This document shows, piece by piece, positions 33,870-42,569 of a stretch of 64,000 nt of DNA. The stretch's first letter is position 1, and each line of letters starts with the position of its first letter. A program made the translations under genes and the position numbers. Where the stretch lies: positions 682,001 through 746,000 of the forward strand of contig UGYN01000002.1 of NCBI GenBank assembly GCA_900457075.1, given 5' to 3'. Origin of the DNA: Serratia quinivorans. GTDB lineage: Bacteria; Pseudomonadota; Gammaproteobacteria; Enterobacterales; Enterobacteriaceae. A model generated the notes under the pieces. It was not told the DNA's origin. It saw only the letters and a list, made by a program, of their open reading frames with translations, and ran no database searches.

Positions 33870-34632
33870 GCTGCGCTCCCGCCTTTTCTATAAGAGCGGC
33901 ATGTAACACCGCAGCAGGATCTTGCTTCATCAGATCTTTGGGTTTTTTACCCTCCAACCAGCTATTGGCCGTGCCCATCCAGCTAGCAATCGACCAGGCG
34001 CTGGTGCTGTCACCAAAAACGGTCAATATGTCTTTGAGGATTTTTAGCGGCTGGTAAGCCTCATCCAATGCATAAGCCGGATAGCGGTCGTGCCCCTCAA
34101 CGTTGATCGCAAAAATCTTCCCGCGCTGCTTCCAACCGTTTGGGCCTGCGCTACGGTTGCGATTTTTAAAACCTGCCCGGTCAGAGAGTTCGGTAGATGT
34201 CAGCCAGTTGGCATCTGCCAGAAGGTACTGGCGAAGGTCCTGTTTCCTTTCTTCATTGCGGGCCTGAAACTCGGGAAAACCGGCAAAGATACTGGCGGCA
34301 GGCATAGCGTTATCGACATCCACTCGGGCCGCCGGTATCTTCCCTGTTGCAGACTTGGCGACCCTATCCCAGGCAATCTCCAGCATTTGCATCGCCGCTT
34401 TGGGATCTACTGCAGGATCATTGATCATGTCGGTAAGCTTTTTTCTCAGGGCGCTATTGCCGGCGTCATTGTTACGATCCGAATCGGTGGTATGAGCATC
34501 GGGATCAATTTCAATCACCAAAAATCGCGCCGAAGGCTTACTTGGCTTAAGCTGTTGCAGCTGATCGGCAGTAAGCATTTGCATAACAGTACGATGTCCC
34601 TGACGACGATGGGTTTGCTGTTTGAGTGTCAT
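33862..34632 (-). CDS. Probable MbcA/ParS/Xre-type antitoxin-like protein (DUF2384-like C-terminus)
   Basis: A 256-residue protein. A middle winged-helix-like part, NWLTSTELSDRAGFKNRNRS and WKQRGKIFAINVEGHDRYPA, leads to the C-terminal block SAWSIASWMGTANSWLEGKK followed by PKDLMKQDPAAVLHAAL. This is the pattern of ParS/MbcA toxin-binding domains. Such proteins normally precede a RES-domain toxin; none is here. Base composition is visibly lower in GC than the neighbours, suggesting acquisition. GGAGGA just before the ATG at 34632 fixes the start; the frame itself is open 17 codons further. The family call is from motif memory and moderately sure. Confidence 0.65.
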   Translation of the reverse strand: MTLKQQTHRRQGHRTVMQMLTADQLQQLKPSKPSARFLVIEIDPDAHTTDSDRNNDAGNSALRKKLTDMINDPAVDPKAAMQMLEIAWDRVAKSATGKIPAARVDVDNAMPAASIFAGFPEFQARNEERKQDLRQYLLADANWLTSTELSDRAGFKNRNRSAGPNGWKQRGKIFAINVEGHDRYPAYALDEAYQPLKILKDILTVFGDSTSAWSIASWMGTANSWLEGKKPKDLMKQDPAAVLHAALIEKAGAQHG

Positions 34633-34761
34633 ACTTCCTCCGGCATGCAGATATTGCGTATATTGAGTATATCTCGTATGCATTGGGTTGTCTAAATCTT
34701 CACCAGTGGTGGTTTCCTTTCAGGTTGGCCGCCGTTTCTCATTTATTACCAAGAGGTCCCT

Positions 34762-35274
34762 ATGTTCAGTATCCGCCAGGCTTTGAGCGGTGATTTAGCG
34801 CAGGTTCGTGATGTGGGCATTCGCACCTATCAGGCCCATTTTGGCGAACTTTGGCACCATAAAACAGAGTTGGACGCTTTTCTGGCGCAAGATTTTGCGG
34901 TTGAGGCATTGGAACAGACGCTGCAGGACGCGGACGTGTGCTGGTTACTGGCTTATGAAAATGACAATTTGGTGGGCTACGCACGGCTGAATTTCAACAG
35001 CCTGCTGGCGCCGACTCAAACAAGCGGTGCCGAACTGCAGAAAATCTATTTCCTGCCGGAATATGCCGGCCAGGGTTATGGCCAGCACTTTTTTGAGCAC
35101 GTACAGCAACGGGCGATCGAACGTAAGCAACAAACGCTGTGGCTGGAAGTGTTGCAGCGCAATACCAGCGCCCAGCGTTTTTACCAACGCCAGGGGCTGA
35201 GTATTTGCGGTGAAACCTGCTACACCAGCGCCCAGGGTTCCATCGGCATCTGGTATATGTCAAAACCACTGTAA
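34762..35274 (+). CDS. GNAT family N-acetyltransferase
   Basis: A 170-residue single-domain acetyltransferase starting MFSIRQALSGDLAQVRDVGI. The acetyl-CoA site is LQKIYFLPEYAGQGYGQHFF (Q-GxGxG form) and the C-terminal element is LWLEVLQRNTSAQRFYQRQG. It is most like the acetyltransferases that act on small molecules or N-termini; the substrate is not predictable. Monocistronic; AGAGG lies before the ATG. Confidence 0.88.
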   Translation: MFSIRQALSGDLAQVRDVGIRTYQAHFGELWHHKTELDAFLAQDFAVEALEQTLQDADVCWLLAYENDNLVGYARLNFNSLLAPTQTSGAELQKIYFLPEYAGQGYGQHFFEHVQQRAIERKQQTLWLEVLQRNTSAQRFYQRQGLSICGETCYTSAQGSIGIWYMSKPL

Positions 35275-35313
35275 CCGCTAGCCCGAAAACTCCAGCGCAC
35301 CGCCATCGCTTTT

Positions 35314-35394
35314 TATACCCCAGGGAAATTGGCAAGCAGCTTATTGAAGCTGCGATTTTCGGCGTAGATCACCACCACATTTTTCACATGACGC
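35314..35394 (-). pseudogene. Relic of an AcpA-like phosphoesterase gene (N-terminal fragment)
   Basis: On the minus strand an open stretch reads LRRHVKNVVVIYAENRSF, then NKLLANFPGV and a stop. VVVIYAENRSFDN is the opening active-site motif of acid phosphatase AcpA/phospholipase C-type phosphoesterases (family PF04185); here the last Asp is Asn. Nothing matching continues on either side. It lies just downstream of the DUF2165 gene. This is a decayed fragment of a larger gene. Confidence 0.6.
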
Positions 35395-35429
35395 CGCAGT
35401 TTTCTTAAAAAATCCTGCGGCTTTATCGG

Positions 35430-35941
35430 TTAGCGGACGTCGCGTTGCAGCATCAAAAATATCAGCGCCAGCGTATTGGGCACCATATACAGCATCGCAC
35501 CCAGTTGCACCGCCAGCGGGTGTTCCTTTGCCTGCCAGGCCATAAACCAGTCGCCTGCGACTACCATAAAACCGAGGCCCCATACCGCGATCGCACAGAG
35601 CGCGCCCAGCATGGCCCAGGCTTTCCCCTGGCAAAAGCCGCGTAAGAATGGCCCAGATGTTTCAACATCAGCACCACGCCAAAGCCCGCGGCGATGCCGG
35701 CCACAGACTCCAGCAAAGTGATCATCGCCAGCCCAACCTGCCCGGCCCATTCAACGTTGATAGCACGCCACATTAATCCAGGAACCTGATAGGTATCCTG
35801 CATGGCCAGCAGCGGGGCCACGGCATGTTGGGCAGTCCCGGAAAAATCGGCGGTATTGTTCAGCAGACTAAAGATCCCCCAAAGAGCCGGGAACAGTGAC
35901 AGGACGATACAACCCAGACGTGACATAGTAATTTCGTTCAT
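35430..35941 (-). pseudogene. DUF2165 family membrane protein, frameshifted
   Basis: Frame one, MNEITMSRLGCIVLSLFPAL to HLGHSYAAFARGK, loses homology. The second frame resumes with AWAMLGALCAIAVWGLGFMV and ends LALIFLMLQRDVR. One base is missing from a run of four C (35625-35628 on the plus strand). Joined length is ~170 residues with four predicted transmembrane helices, as usual for DUF2165. Function is unknown. AGGGA precedes the ATG at 35941. Both halves are otherwise well preserved. Confidence 0.78.
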
Positions 35942-36084
35942 AATTATCCCTAATTTATGGTGATGTATAACCCTGGATTCCTTGTATTGCAGCAGTTTAA
36001 CTCAGGGTAGCTAAACGGCCACTACCGTTCCACCCAACAAAGTGTTCTGAGAATCATTGCCCTTTCACTGCCCAGCCTTGAACC

Positions 36085-36783
36085 TTATATCGCCACCAGC
36101 CCGCGCACGCCGTCTTGCTCCATCGCGCTGCCTGCACCGCGCTGGACGATACTGCCGCGCGACATCACCAGATAGCGGTCCGCCAGCTCGGCGGCAAAAT
36201 CATAAAACTGTTCCACCAGCAGGATCGCCATATCCCCCTGGGCCGCCAACTGTTTGATCACTGCACCGATCTCTTTGATCACCGAAGGTTGGATCCCCTC
36301 CGTCGGCTCATCAAGGATCAACAGCTGCGGTCGGCAGGCCAGCGCACGCCCAATCGCCAATTGCTGTTGTTGGCCGCCGGAGAGATCGCCGCCGCGCCGA
36401 TCTTTCATCTGCAACAGCACCGGGAACAGTTCATAGATATGAGCCGGTACCTTGCGCGCCTGGCTGCCGGAAAAACGTGCCAGCCCCATCAGCAGATTTT
36501 CTTCCACCGTCAGGCGACCAAAGATCTCACGCCCCTGCGGCACATAGGCCACCCCGGCCTGCACCCGTTGGTGTGGTTTTCTGCCGTTAAGGCTTTCCCC
36601 CTGCCAACTGATGCCGCCACTTTTGGCCGGGATCAGCCCCATCAGACATTTCAGCAACGTGGTTTTCCCCACGCCGTTGCGCCCCAACAGGCAGGTCACT
36701 TCGCCGATATGAGCTTCAAACGACAGGCCGCGCAAAATGTGGCTGCCACCGTAATATTGATTCAGTTCATTCACTTGCAACAT
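36085..36783 (-). CDS. urtE: Urea ABC transporter ATP-binding protein UrtE
   Basis: A 232-residue LivF-type ATPase. It has Walker A GRNGVGKTT (~34-42), signature LSGGQQQQLAIGRALA, Walker B LLILDEPTEGIQPSVI and the LVEQ H-loop variant typical of the branched-chain amino acid/urea subfamily. It pairs with UrtD to power high-affinity urea import. Last gene of the atzF-uca-gntR-urtABCDE unit; it starts 8 bases after urtD. Confidence 0.94.
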   Translation of the reverse strand: MLQVNELNQYYGGSHILRGLSFEAHIGEVTCLLGRNGVGKTTLLKCLMGLIPAKSGGISWQGESLNGRKPHQRVQAGVAYVPQGREIFGRLTVEENLLMGLARFSGSQARKVPAHIYELFPVLLQMKDRRGGDLSGGQQQQLAIGRALACRPQLLILDEPTEGIQPSVIKEIGAVIKQLAAQGDMAILLVEQFYDFAAELADRYLVMSRGSIVQRGAGSAMEQDGVRGLVAI

Positions 36784-36791
36784 AGCTGCTC

Positions 36792-37598
36792 CTAGCGCCC
36801 TAAATACACTTCGATCACCTGCTCGTCGGCCTGTACCTGCGCCAATGAGCCTTCCGCCAACACCTGGCCCTGATGCAGCACCGTGACGTGGTCGGCAATG
36901 GTTTCGACAAACCCCATGTCGTGCTCCACCACCATCAGCGAATGCTTGCCCGCCAGCGAGCGGAACAGTTCGGCGGTGTACTCGGTTTCCGCGTCAGTCA
37001 TACCGGCCGCCGGTTCATCGAGCAGCAGCAGGTGCGGTTCCTGCACCAATAGCATGCCAATTTCGAGAAACTGTTTTTGCCCGTGGGACAACAGCCCGGC
37101 GGGACGATAGCGTTCATGGCCCAGCCATAGGGTTTTCAGCATTTCATCGATACGGTCGCGTTGTTCGCTGCTCAGTTTGGCGCGCAGGCAGGCCCATACC
37201 GACTTCTGAGTTTTCTGGGCGATCTCCAGATTTTCGAACACCGTCAGCGCCTCAAACACCGTGGGCTTTTGGAACTTGCGACCGATGCCGGCCTGGGCGA
37301 TCTGCATCGGATCCAGCGCGGTCAGATCGACGGTTTGATCGTAAAACACCCTGCCGCTGTCCGGCCGGGTTTTGCCGGTGATCACATCCATCAGCGTGGT
37401 TTTCCCCGCGCCATTTGGCCCGATCACGCAGCGCAGTTCACCCACACCGATCTGCAACGACAGATCGCTCAGTGCACGAAAACCGTCAAAACTGACGTTG
37501 ATCTTGTCGAGCAGCAGCACCGGATCGGTTTGCTGGCGATATTTATCGGCCGGCAGCGGCTGGGTGAACAGCTCTTCGGTCATTTGCAGCGAATTCAT
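36792..37598 (-). CDS. urtD: Urea ABC transporter ATP-binding protein UrtD
   Basis: A 268-residue LivG-type ATPase. It has Walker A GPNGAGKTT, the family-specific long Q-loop region IGRKFQKPTVFEALTVFENL, signature SHGQKQFLEIGMLL (LSHGQ variant) and Walker B LLLLDEPAAGMTDAE, then VVEHDM. The frame is open far upstream inside urtC; the ATG at 37598, overlapping the urtC stop by 4 bases, gives MNSLQMTEELFTQPL and the right family length. Confidence 0.94.
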   Translation of the reverse strand: MNSLQMTEELFTQPLPADKYRQQTDPVLLLDKINVSFDGFRALSDLSLQIGVGELRCVIGPNGAGKTTLMDVITGKTRPDSGRVFYDQTVDLTALDPMQIAQAGIGRKFQKPTVFEALTVFENLEIAQKTQKSVWACLRAKLSSEQRDRIDEMLKTLWLGHERYRPAGLLSHGQKQFLEIGMLLVQEPHLLLLDEPAAGMTDAETEYTAELFRSLAGKHSLMVVEHDMGFVETIADHVTVLHQGQVLAEGSLAQVQADEQVIEVYLGR

Positions 37599-38671
37599 TG
37601 TGATTTCCCTCTGCGCAGCAGGCCGATAACCCCTTTCGGCAGGAACAGCGTAACGACGATAAACATCAGGCCAAGAAAGAACTGCCAGTATTCCGGAATG
37701 GCCATGGTGAACCAGCTCTTGGCGCCGTTGACGATACCCGCCCCCAGCAGCGGCCCCACCAGCGTGCCGCGTCCGCCGAGCGCCACCCAGATGGCGGCTT
37801 CGATCGAGTTGGTCGGCGACATTTCGCCCGGGTTGATAATGCCCACCTGCGGCACATACAGCGCCCCGGCCAGCCCGCATAGCACCGCCGATAGCGTCCA
37901 GACAAACAGTTTGAAGCCTTTCGGATCGTAGCCGCAGAACGTCAGGCGGTTTTCCGCATCGCGCACCGCCGTCAGCACCCGACCGAATTTGCTGCGTGCC
38001 AGAGCAAAGCCGATTGCCAGACTGGCGGCCAACAGCAGCACCGTCGTCACGAACAGCGCCACCCGCGTGCCGATGGCGGTGATCGGAAAGCCCAGCAGGG
38101 TGGTGAAACCGGTAAAGCCATTGTTGCCACCAAAGCCGGTTTCGTTACGAAAGAACAGCAGCATACCGGCGTAGGTCAACGCCTGAGTCATGATGGAGAA
38201 ATACACCCCTTTGATCTTTGAGCGGAAGGCGAAGTAACCGAAGACGAAGGCCAGCACGCCGGGCACCAACACGATCAAACACAGCGCCCAGGCGAAATAC
38301 TGGGTGCCGCTCCAGAACCACGGCAATTCATTCCACGAAAGAAACGACATAAACGCCGGCAGGCCATCGCCCGCCGCCTGGCGCATCAGGTACATGCCCA
38401 TGGCATAGCCGCCGAGGGCGAAAAACAGCCCGTGCCCCAACGACAGCAGCCCGGCGTAACCCCACACCAGATCAAGCGCCACCGCCACTACTGCATAACA
38501 CAAAATTTTACCCACCAGCGTCAGGGTGTAAGTGGAGATCGCCAGCGGATGGTCTGCCGGCAACAATGCCAGAAACGGCATGATCAACAGTACCAGCAAC
38601 GCCAGCCCGCCGATGCCCAGCGCCAGTCGGGGTGCCTTCTGCAGGCCGGTTACAGTCAATGGTTGGCTCAT
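37595..38671 (-). CDS. urtC: Urea ABC transporter permease UrtC
   Basis: A 358-residue LivM-type inner-membrane permease with about ten helices. It shows DLVWGYAGLLSLGHGLFFAL, the cytoplasmic coupling loop ALARSKFGRVLTAVRDAENR and ALGGRGTLVGPLLGAGIVNG. It forms the channel with UrtB. Its start shares a base with the urtB stop and its end overlaps urtD, consistent with one polycistronic message. Confidence 0.94.
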   Translation of the reverse strand: MSQPLTVTGLQKAPRLALGIGGLALLVLLIMPFLALLPADHPLAISTYTLTLVGKILCYAVVAVALDLVWGYAGLLSLGHGLFFALGGYAMGMYLMRQAAGDGLPAFMSFLSWNELPWFWSGTQYFAWALCLIVLVPGVLAFVFGYFAFRSKIKGVYFSIMTQALTYAGMLLFFRNETGFGGNNGFTGFTTLLGFPITAIGTRVALFVTTVLLLAASLAIGFALARSKFGRVLTAVRDAENRLTFCGYDPKGFKLFVWTLSAVLCGLAGALYVPQVGIINPGEMSPTNSIEAAIWVALGGRGTLVGPLLGAGIVNGAKSWFTMAIPEYWQFFLGLMFIVVTLFLPKGVIGLLRRGKSQ

Positions 38672-40251
38672 CAGTCAATCACCCTGCCCTTGAAGGCGAA
38701 CAGTCCCTGAGGACGTTTTTGAATAAACAACACGATCAGCGCCAGGATCAGGATTTTACCCAGCACGGCCCCAATCTGCGGTTCAAGGATTTTGTTAAGA
38801 ATACCCAGGCCAAACGCCGCCACCACGGTCCCGGCCAGTTGGCCAACGCCGCCGAGCACCACTACCAGGAACGAGTCGATGATATAACCCTGGCCCAGCT
38901 CCGGCCCGACGTTGCCCAGCTGCGACAACGCCACTCCGCCCAGCCCGGCAATGCCGGAACCCAGGCCGAACGCCAGCATATCGACGCGGCCGGTGGGTAC
39001 GCCGCAGCAGGCGGCCATGGCGCGATTTTGCGTCACGGCGCGCACGTTCATACCCAGGCGGGTTTTATTCAGCAGCAACCAGGTGAGCACCAGTACCAGC
39101 ACCACAAACAGGATCACCGCGATCCGGTTCCACGGCAGCACCAGATTGGGCAGTAACTGAATGCCGCCCGACAGCCAGGCCGGGTTGGCAACCTCCACGT
39201 TTTGCGCGCCGAATAGCACCCGAACACATTGGATCAGCACCAGGCTGATGCCCCAGGTCGCCAGCAGGGTTTCCAGCGGCCGCCCATACAGATGGCGGAT
39301 CACCGTGCGCTCCAGCGCCATGCCAATACAGGCGGTGATAGTGAATGCCACCGGCAACGCCACCAGCGGATACAGTGCCAGCCACTGCGGCGCAAACTGC
39401 TGAAACAGCCCCTGCACCAGATAAGCCGAGTAGGCACCGAGCATCAGCATTTCGCCGTGCGCCATGTTGATCACCCCCAGCAGGCCGTAGGTGATCGCCA
39501 GTCCAAGCGCCGCCAACAGCAGGATCGAGCCAAGCGACAGGCCGGTAAACGCCTGGCCAATCAGATCGCCGATCATCAGCCGGTGTTTCACGCTGGTCAG
39601 GCTTTTCAACGCCTCGGCTCGCACGGCGGCGTCCGGTTCATGAGCGGCGTCGGTCATCGCCTGCAGCCGGGTTTGGGTTTCCGGCGCACCCGAATTGCCG
39701 AGCAGCCGCACCGCATTGAGACGCACTTTGGCATCGGCGTCAGTCAGTTGCAGATTGGCCAGCGCGATGCGGAGCGCCTCATGCACCCGGTCGTCTTTTT
39801 CCTGCGCCAGGCGCTGGGTCAACAGCGGTAACTGGCTGTTTTTCGCCTCCTGCTGCAGGGCCTGCGCCGCCTGTAAACGCAGCGCCGGATCTTCACTGAC
39901 CAGCTGCTGTGCCGACAACGCGTTGGCGATCAGGATCCGCAGCCGGTTATTCAGCCACAGCCTCTTCGGCGTACCGACCGGGGCAGCGCTACCCTCCAGT
40001 GGCTGATAGCGATCGCCCTGCTGGATAAAGGCATGTTTGGCCTCGTCGATCATCAGGTTTTCCTGCTTTAACGCCTGCAGTAACGGCAAACGCGCAGCGT
40101 CCGGCGCGCTCGCCCACGCCTGCAATAATTTGGCCTGCTGCGTACGGTTGGCCGCAGCAAAATCATCGGCCGGCCCCGCCTGCGCGAACATGGGCAGGCA
40201 GCACAGCAATAACCACAGATGCCTGAGATGGCTTAAAGATAAAAGTTTCAT
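38671..40251 (-). CDS. urtB: Urea ABC transporter permease UrtB
   Basis: A 526-residue protein, longer than LivH because of a ~220-residue extracytoplasmic N-terminal domain. A signal peptide (MKLLSLSHLRHLWLLLCCLP, cleaved near AQA-GPADD) leads to a helical-repeat-like region with DPALRLQAAQALQQ, typical of UrtB. The C-terminal permease has YGLLGVINMAHGEMLMLGAY and AMAACCGVPTGRVDMLAFGL. A 243-base gap with a REP-like repeat separates it from urtA. Confidence 0.94.
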   Translation of the reverse strand: MKLLSLSHLRHLWLLLCCLPMFAQAGPADDFAAANRTQQAKLLQAWASAPDAARLPLLQALKQENLMIDEAKHAFIQQGDRYQPLEGSAAPVGTPKRLWLNNRLRILIANALSAQQLVSEDPALRLQAAQALQQEAKNSQLPLLTQRLAQEKDDRVHEALRIALANLQLTDADAKVRLNAVRLLGNSGAPETQTRLQAMTDAAHEPDAAVRAEALKSLTSVKHRLMIGDLIGQAFTGLSLGSILLLAALGLAITYGLLGVINMAHGEMLMLGAYSAYLVQGLFQQFAPQWLALYPLVALPVAFTITACIGMALERTVIRHLYGRPLETLLATWGISLVLIQCVRVLFGAQNVEVANPAWLSGGIQLLPNLVLPWNRIAVILFVVLVLVLTWLLLNKTRLGMNVRAVTQNRAMAACCGVPTGRVDMLAFGLGSGIAGLGGVALSQLGNVGPELGQGYIIDSFLVVVLGGVGQLAGTVVAAFGLGILNKILEPQIGAVLGKILILALIVLFIQKRPQGLFAFKGRVID

Positions 40252-40348
40252 CAGATGTCTCGTCGCAATAGGGCATGGCTCAGTCAGCCCCCGCCGTAAC
40301 GGGGCCGGGCATTCTTGCCTAATGCTTGTCAGTTAAGGTGATCATGTT

Positions 40349-40431
40349 CCCTCTCCTTTGGGAGAGGGTTAGGGTGAGGGGATGCACTCCGACACTAGCC
40401 CCTCACCCCGGCCCTCTCCCTCGGGAGAGGG
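40349..40431. repeat. REP-like nested palindromic repeat in the urtA-urtB gap
   Basis: Two hairpins of the form CCCTCTCC/GGGAGAGGG, with loops TTT and TCG-type, flank the complementary pair GGGTGAGGGG and CCCCTCACCC, giving one large nested inverted repeat. This GAGAGGG-rich element is found scattered in many gammaproteobacterial genomes. Lying between a binding-protein gene and its permease gene, it probably stabilises the upstream urtA message and lowers expression downstream. Confidence 0.7.
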
Positions 40432-40494
40432 GGACGCCCACTTAAACAACGTCATACATTTTTAGAACTTTGCTTAACTGACCGGCATTAGGTG

Positions 40495-41763
40495 TTACTT
40501 GCCGCCTTTTACCGGGCTTTCCGACTTTTTGTCGTTGCCGGCAATGTACGGGCTCCACGGCTGGGCGCGTACCGGAGCATCGGTTTGCCACACCACGTTG
40601 AACTGGCCGTTGCCTTCAATCTCGCCAATCATCACCGGTTTGTGCAGGTGATGGTTGGTAGCATCCATAGTCAGGGTAAAGCCCGACGGCGCGGCGAAGG
40701 TCTGCCCGGCCATCGCCGCACGAACCTTATCCACGTCCGTGGTTCCGGCCTTCTCTACCGCCTGCGCCCACATGTGGATGCCGACATAGGTGGCTTCCAT
40801 CGGGTCATTGGTCACGGCGGTAGCATAGTTCGGCAGGTTGTGCGCCTTGGCATAAGCGCGCCATTCGCTGACGAACTGCTTGTTGGTCGGGTTATCCACC
40901 GATTCGAAGTAGTTCCAGGCCGCCAGGTTACCCACCAGCGGTTTGGTGTCGATGCCGCGCAGCTCTTCTTCCCCTACCGAGAAGGCGATCACCGGCACGT
41001 CGGTGGCCTTGATGCCCTGATTGGCCAGCTCTTTGTAGAATGGGACGTTGGAATCACCGTTGATGGTGGAGATCACCGCCGTTTTGCCACCGGCAGAGAA
41101 TTTCTTGATGTTGGCGACAATGGTCTGGTAGTCGCTGTAACCAAACGGCGTATAGACCTCTTCGATGTCTTTATCCTGAATGCCTTTCGAGTGTAAGAAG
41201 GCGCGCAGGATCTTGTTGGTGGTACGCGGATAAACGTAGTCAGTGCCCAGCAGGAAGAAGCGTTTCGCCGATCCGCCGTCTTCGCTCAGCAGGTATTCCA
41301 CCGCCGGGATCGCCTGCTGATTAGGGGCCGCACCGGTATAGAACACATTGGGCGACATCTCTTCCCCTTCATATTGCACCGGGTAGAACAGCAAACCGTT
41401 CAACTCTTCAAACACCGGCAACACGGATTTACGCGATACCGAAGTCCAGCAGCCAAACACCGCCGCCACCTTGTCCTGGCTCAGCAACTGACGCGCCTTT
41501 TCGGCGAACAGCGGCCAATTAGAGGCCGGATCCACCACCACCGGTTCGAGTTTTTTACCCAATACGCCGCCCTTGGCATTGATGTCATCAATGGTCATCA
41601 GTGCCACATCCTTGAGCGGCGTTTCAGAGATGGCCATGGTGCCGGACAGCGAACTCAGGATGCCGACCTTGATGGTATCGGCGGCCTGCACGCTCCAGGC
41701 CATCCCCATACCGATCATGCTGGCAGACAGCGCGAAAGCTTTTATAAAGTGACGACGTTGCAT
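40495..41763 (-). CDS. urtA: Urea ABC transporter substrate-binding protein UrtA
   Basis: A 422-residue periplasmic receptor of the Leu/Ile/Val-binding fold. An RR-containing signal peptide (MQRRHFIKAFALSASMIGMG, cleaved near VQA-ADTIKVG) is suggestive of Tat export. UrtA family segments include GILSSLSGTMAISETPLKDV, VAAVFGCWTSVSRKSVLPVF and FYPVQYEGEEMSPNVFYTGA. It binds urea with high affinity. It lies 44 bases after the gntR-type gene, so it is in the same transcript as the urea-degrading genes. Confidence 0.95.
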   Translation of the reverse strand: MQRRHFIKAFALSASMIGMGMAWSVQAADTIKVGILSSLSGTMAISETPLKDVALMTIDDINAKGGVLGKKLEPVVVDPASNWPLFAEKARQLLSQDKVAAVFGCWTSVSRKSVLPVFEELNGLLFYPVQYEGEEMSPNVFYTGAAPNQQAIPAVEYLLSEDGGSAKRFFLLGTDYVYPRTTNKILRAFLHSKGIQDKDIEEVYTPFGYSDYQTIVANIKKFSAGGKTAVISTINGDSNVPFYKELANQGIKATDVPVIAFSVGEEELRGIDTKPLVGNLAAWNYFESVDNPTNKQFVSEWRAYAKAHNLPNYATAVTNDPMEATYVGIHMWAQAVEKAGTTDVDKVRAAMAGQTFAAPSGFTLTMDATNHHLHKPVMIGEIEGNGQFNVVWQTDAPVRAQPWSPYIAGNDKKSESPVKGGK

Positions 41764-41807
41764 AGTTCAAACTCCTGATGTGTGTTGGAAAACAGGTTCA
41801 GAAAAAC

Positions 41808-42518
41808 TCACGTAGGACTGTCTGGTTGCTGGAGGCGGGCTTGATGCAACATATGCAGGGTTATTTTTCTGACCTCAGCCTTACTGACGGCAATATGGTT
41901 ACTGAGCAGCGTTTGCGCCTCCCCGGTTTGCTGTTGCAGGATCGCCCGCAAAATGGCGGCGTGTTCGTTATAGGTCGCCTCCACCCGGCTGCCCTGGGTG
42001 AAGTCCAGCCGACGAATGATGCGAATTTTCTCGGTCAGGTCGCGATGAATGCGTGCCATTTCGCCGTTGCCCGCCGCCGCCACCAGCGCCATATGGAACT
42101 GTTCGTCGTGCAGCGAAACAGTTTTGCCGTCTTCCAACCGTGGCTCGTCGATCCAGAAACTGCCGAGCGCCTCCAGTTGCAACGGCATTTCATCCATTGG
42201 CCGTGCGCACAGCCGTTTAACCGCCTCACACTCCAGCACGATGCGCAGGTCATACAGCTCCTCGAAGTAGGCAAAATCGAACGGTCGCACCTGCCAACCG
42301 CTACGGAAATGCACTTCGACATACCCCTCGCGCTCCAGCCAAAACAAAGCCTGACGTACCGGCGTGCGGCTGACGTCCATGCGCAGCGCCACTTCGTTTT
42401 CGCTAAAGCGGTCGCCCGGCAGCAGCTGAAAATCAAAAATATCGTCCTTGAGCTGCAGGTAGATGCGCTCCGCCAGCCCCTCCGGCCGCGCCTTGTTGCG
42501 GTTATTGGTGATTTGCAT
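41808..42518 (-). CDS. GntR family (FCD subfamily) regulator of the urea operon
   Basis: A 236-residue regulator. The N-terminal winged helix is LAERIYLQLKDDIFDFQLLP then RFSENEVALRMDVSRTPVRQ. The C-terminal all-helical FCD domain (DLRIVLECEAVKRLC, HDEQFHMALVAAAGN, YNEHAAILRAILQQ) has the Asp/His residues that bind metal and ligand. AGAGAGG fixes the start at 42518. It lies inside the operon between uca and urtA, so it is most likely a local, ligand-relieved repressor; the palindrome before atzF is a candidate binding site. Confidence 0.9.
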   Translation of the reverse strand: MQITNNRNKARPEGLAERIYLQLKDDIFDFQLLPGDRFSENEVALRMDVSRTPVRQALFWLEREGYVEVHFRSGWQVRPFDFAYFEELYDLRIVLECEAVKRLCARPMDEMPLQLEALGSFWIDEPRLEDGKTVSLHDEQFHMALVAAAGNGEMARIHRDLTEKIRIIRRLDFTQGSRVEATYNEHAAILRAILQQQTGEAQTLLSNHIAVSKAEVRKITLHMLHQARLQQPDSPT

Positions 42519-42569
42519 CGCATTCCTCTCTGCGGGTGCAGCCTGCCGCGCCCCGACGATTAAACAGGG

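Noticed and set aside
34994..35335. Antisense frame opposite the GNAT gene at 34762-35274
   Set aside because: It is a mirror of the real gene; the acetyl-CoA motif on the plus strand settles which strand codes.
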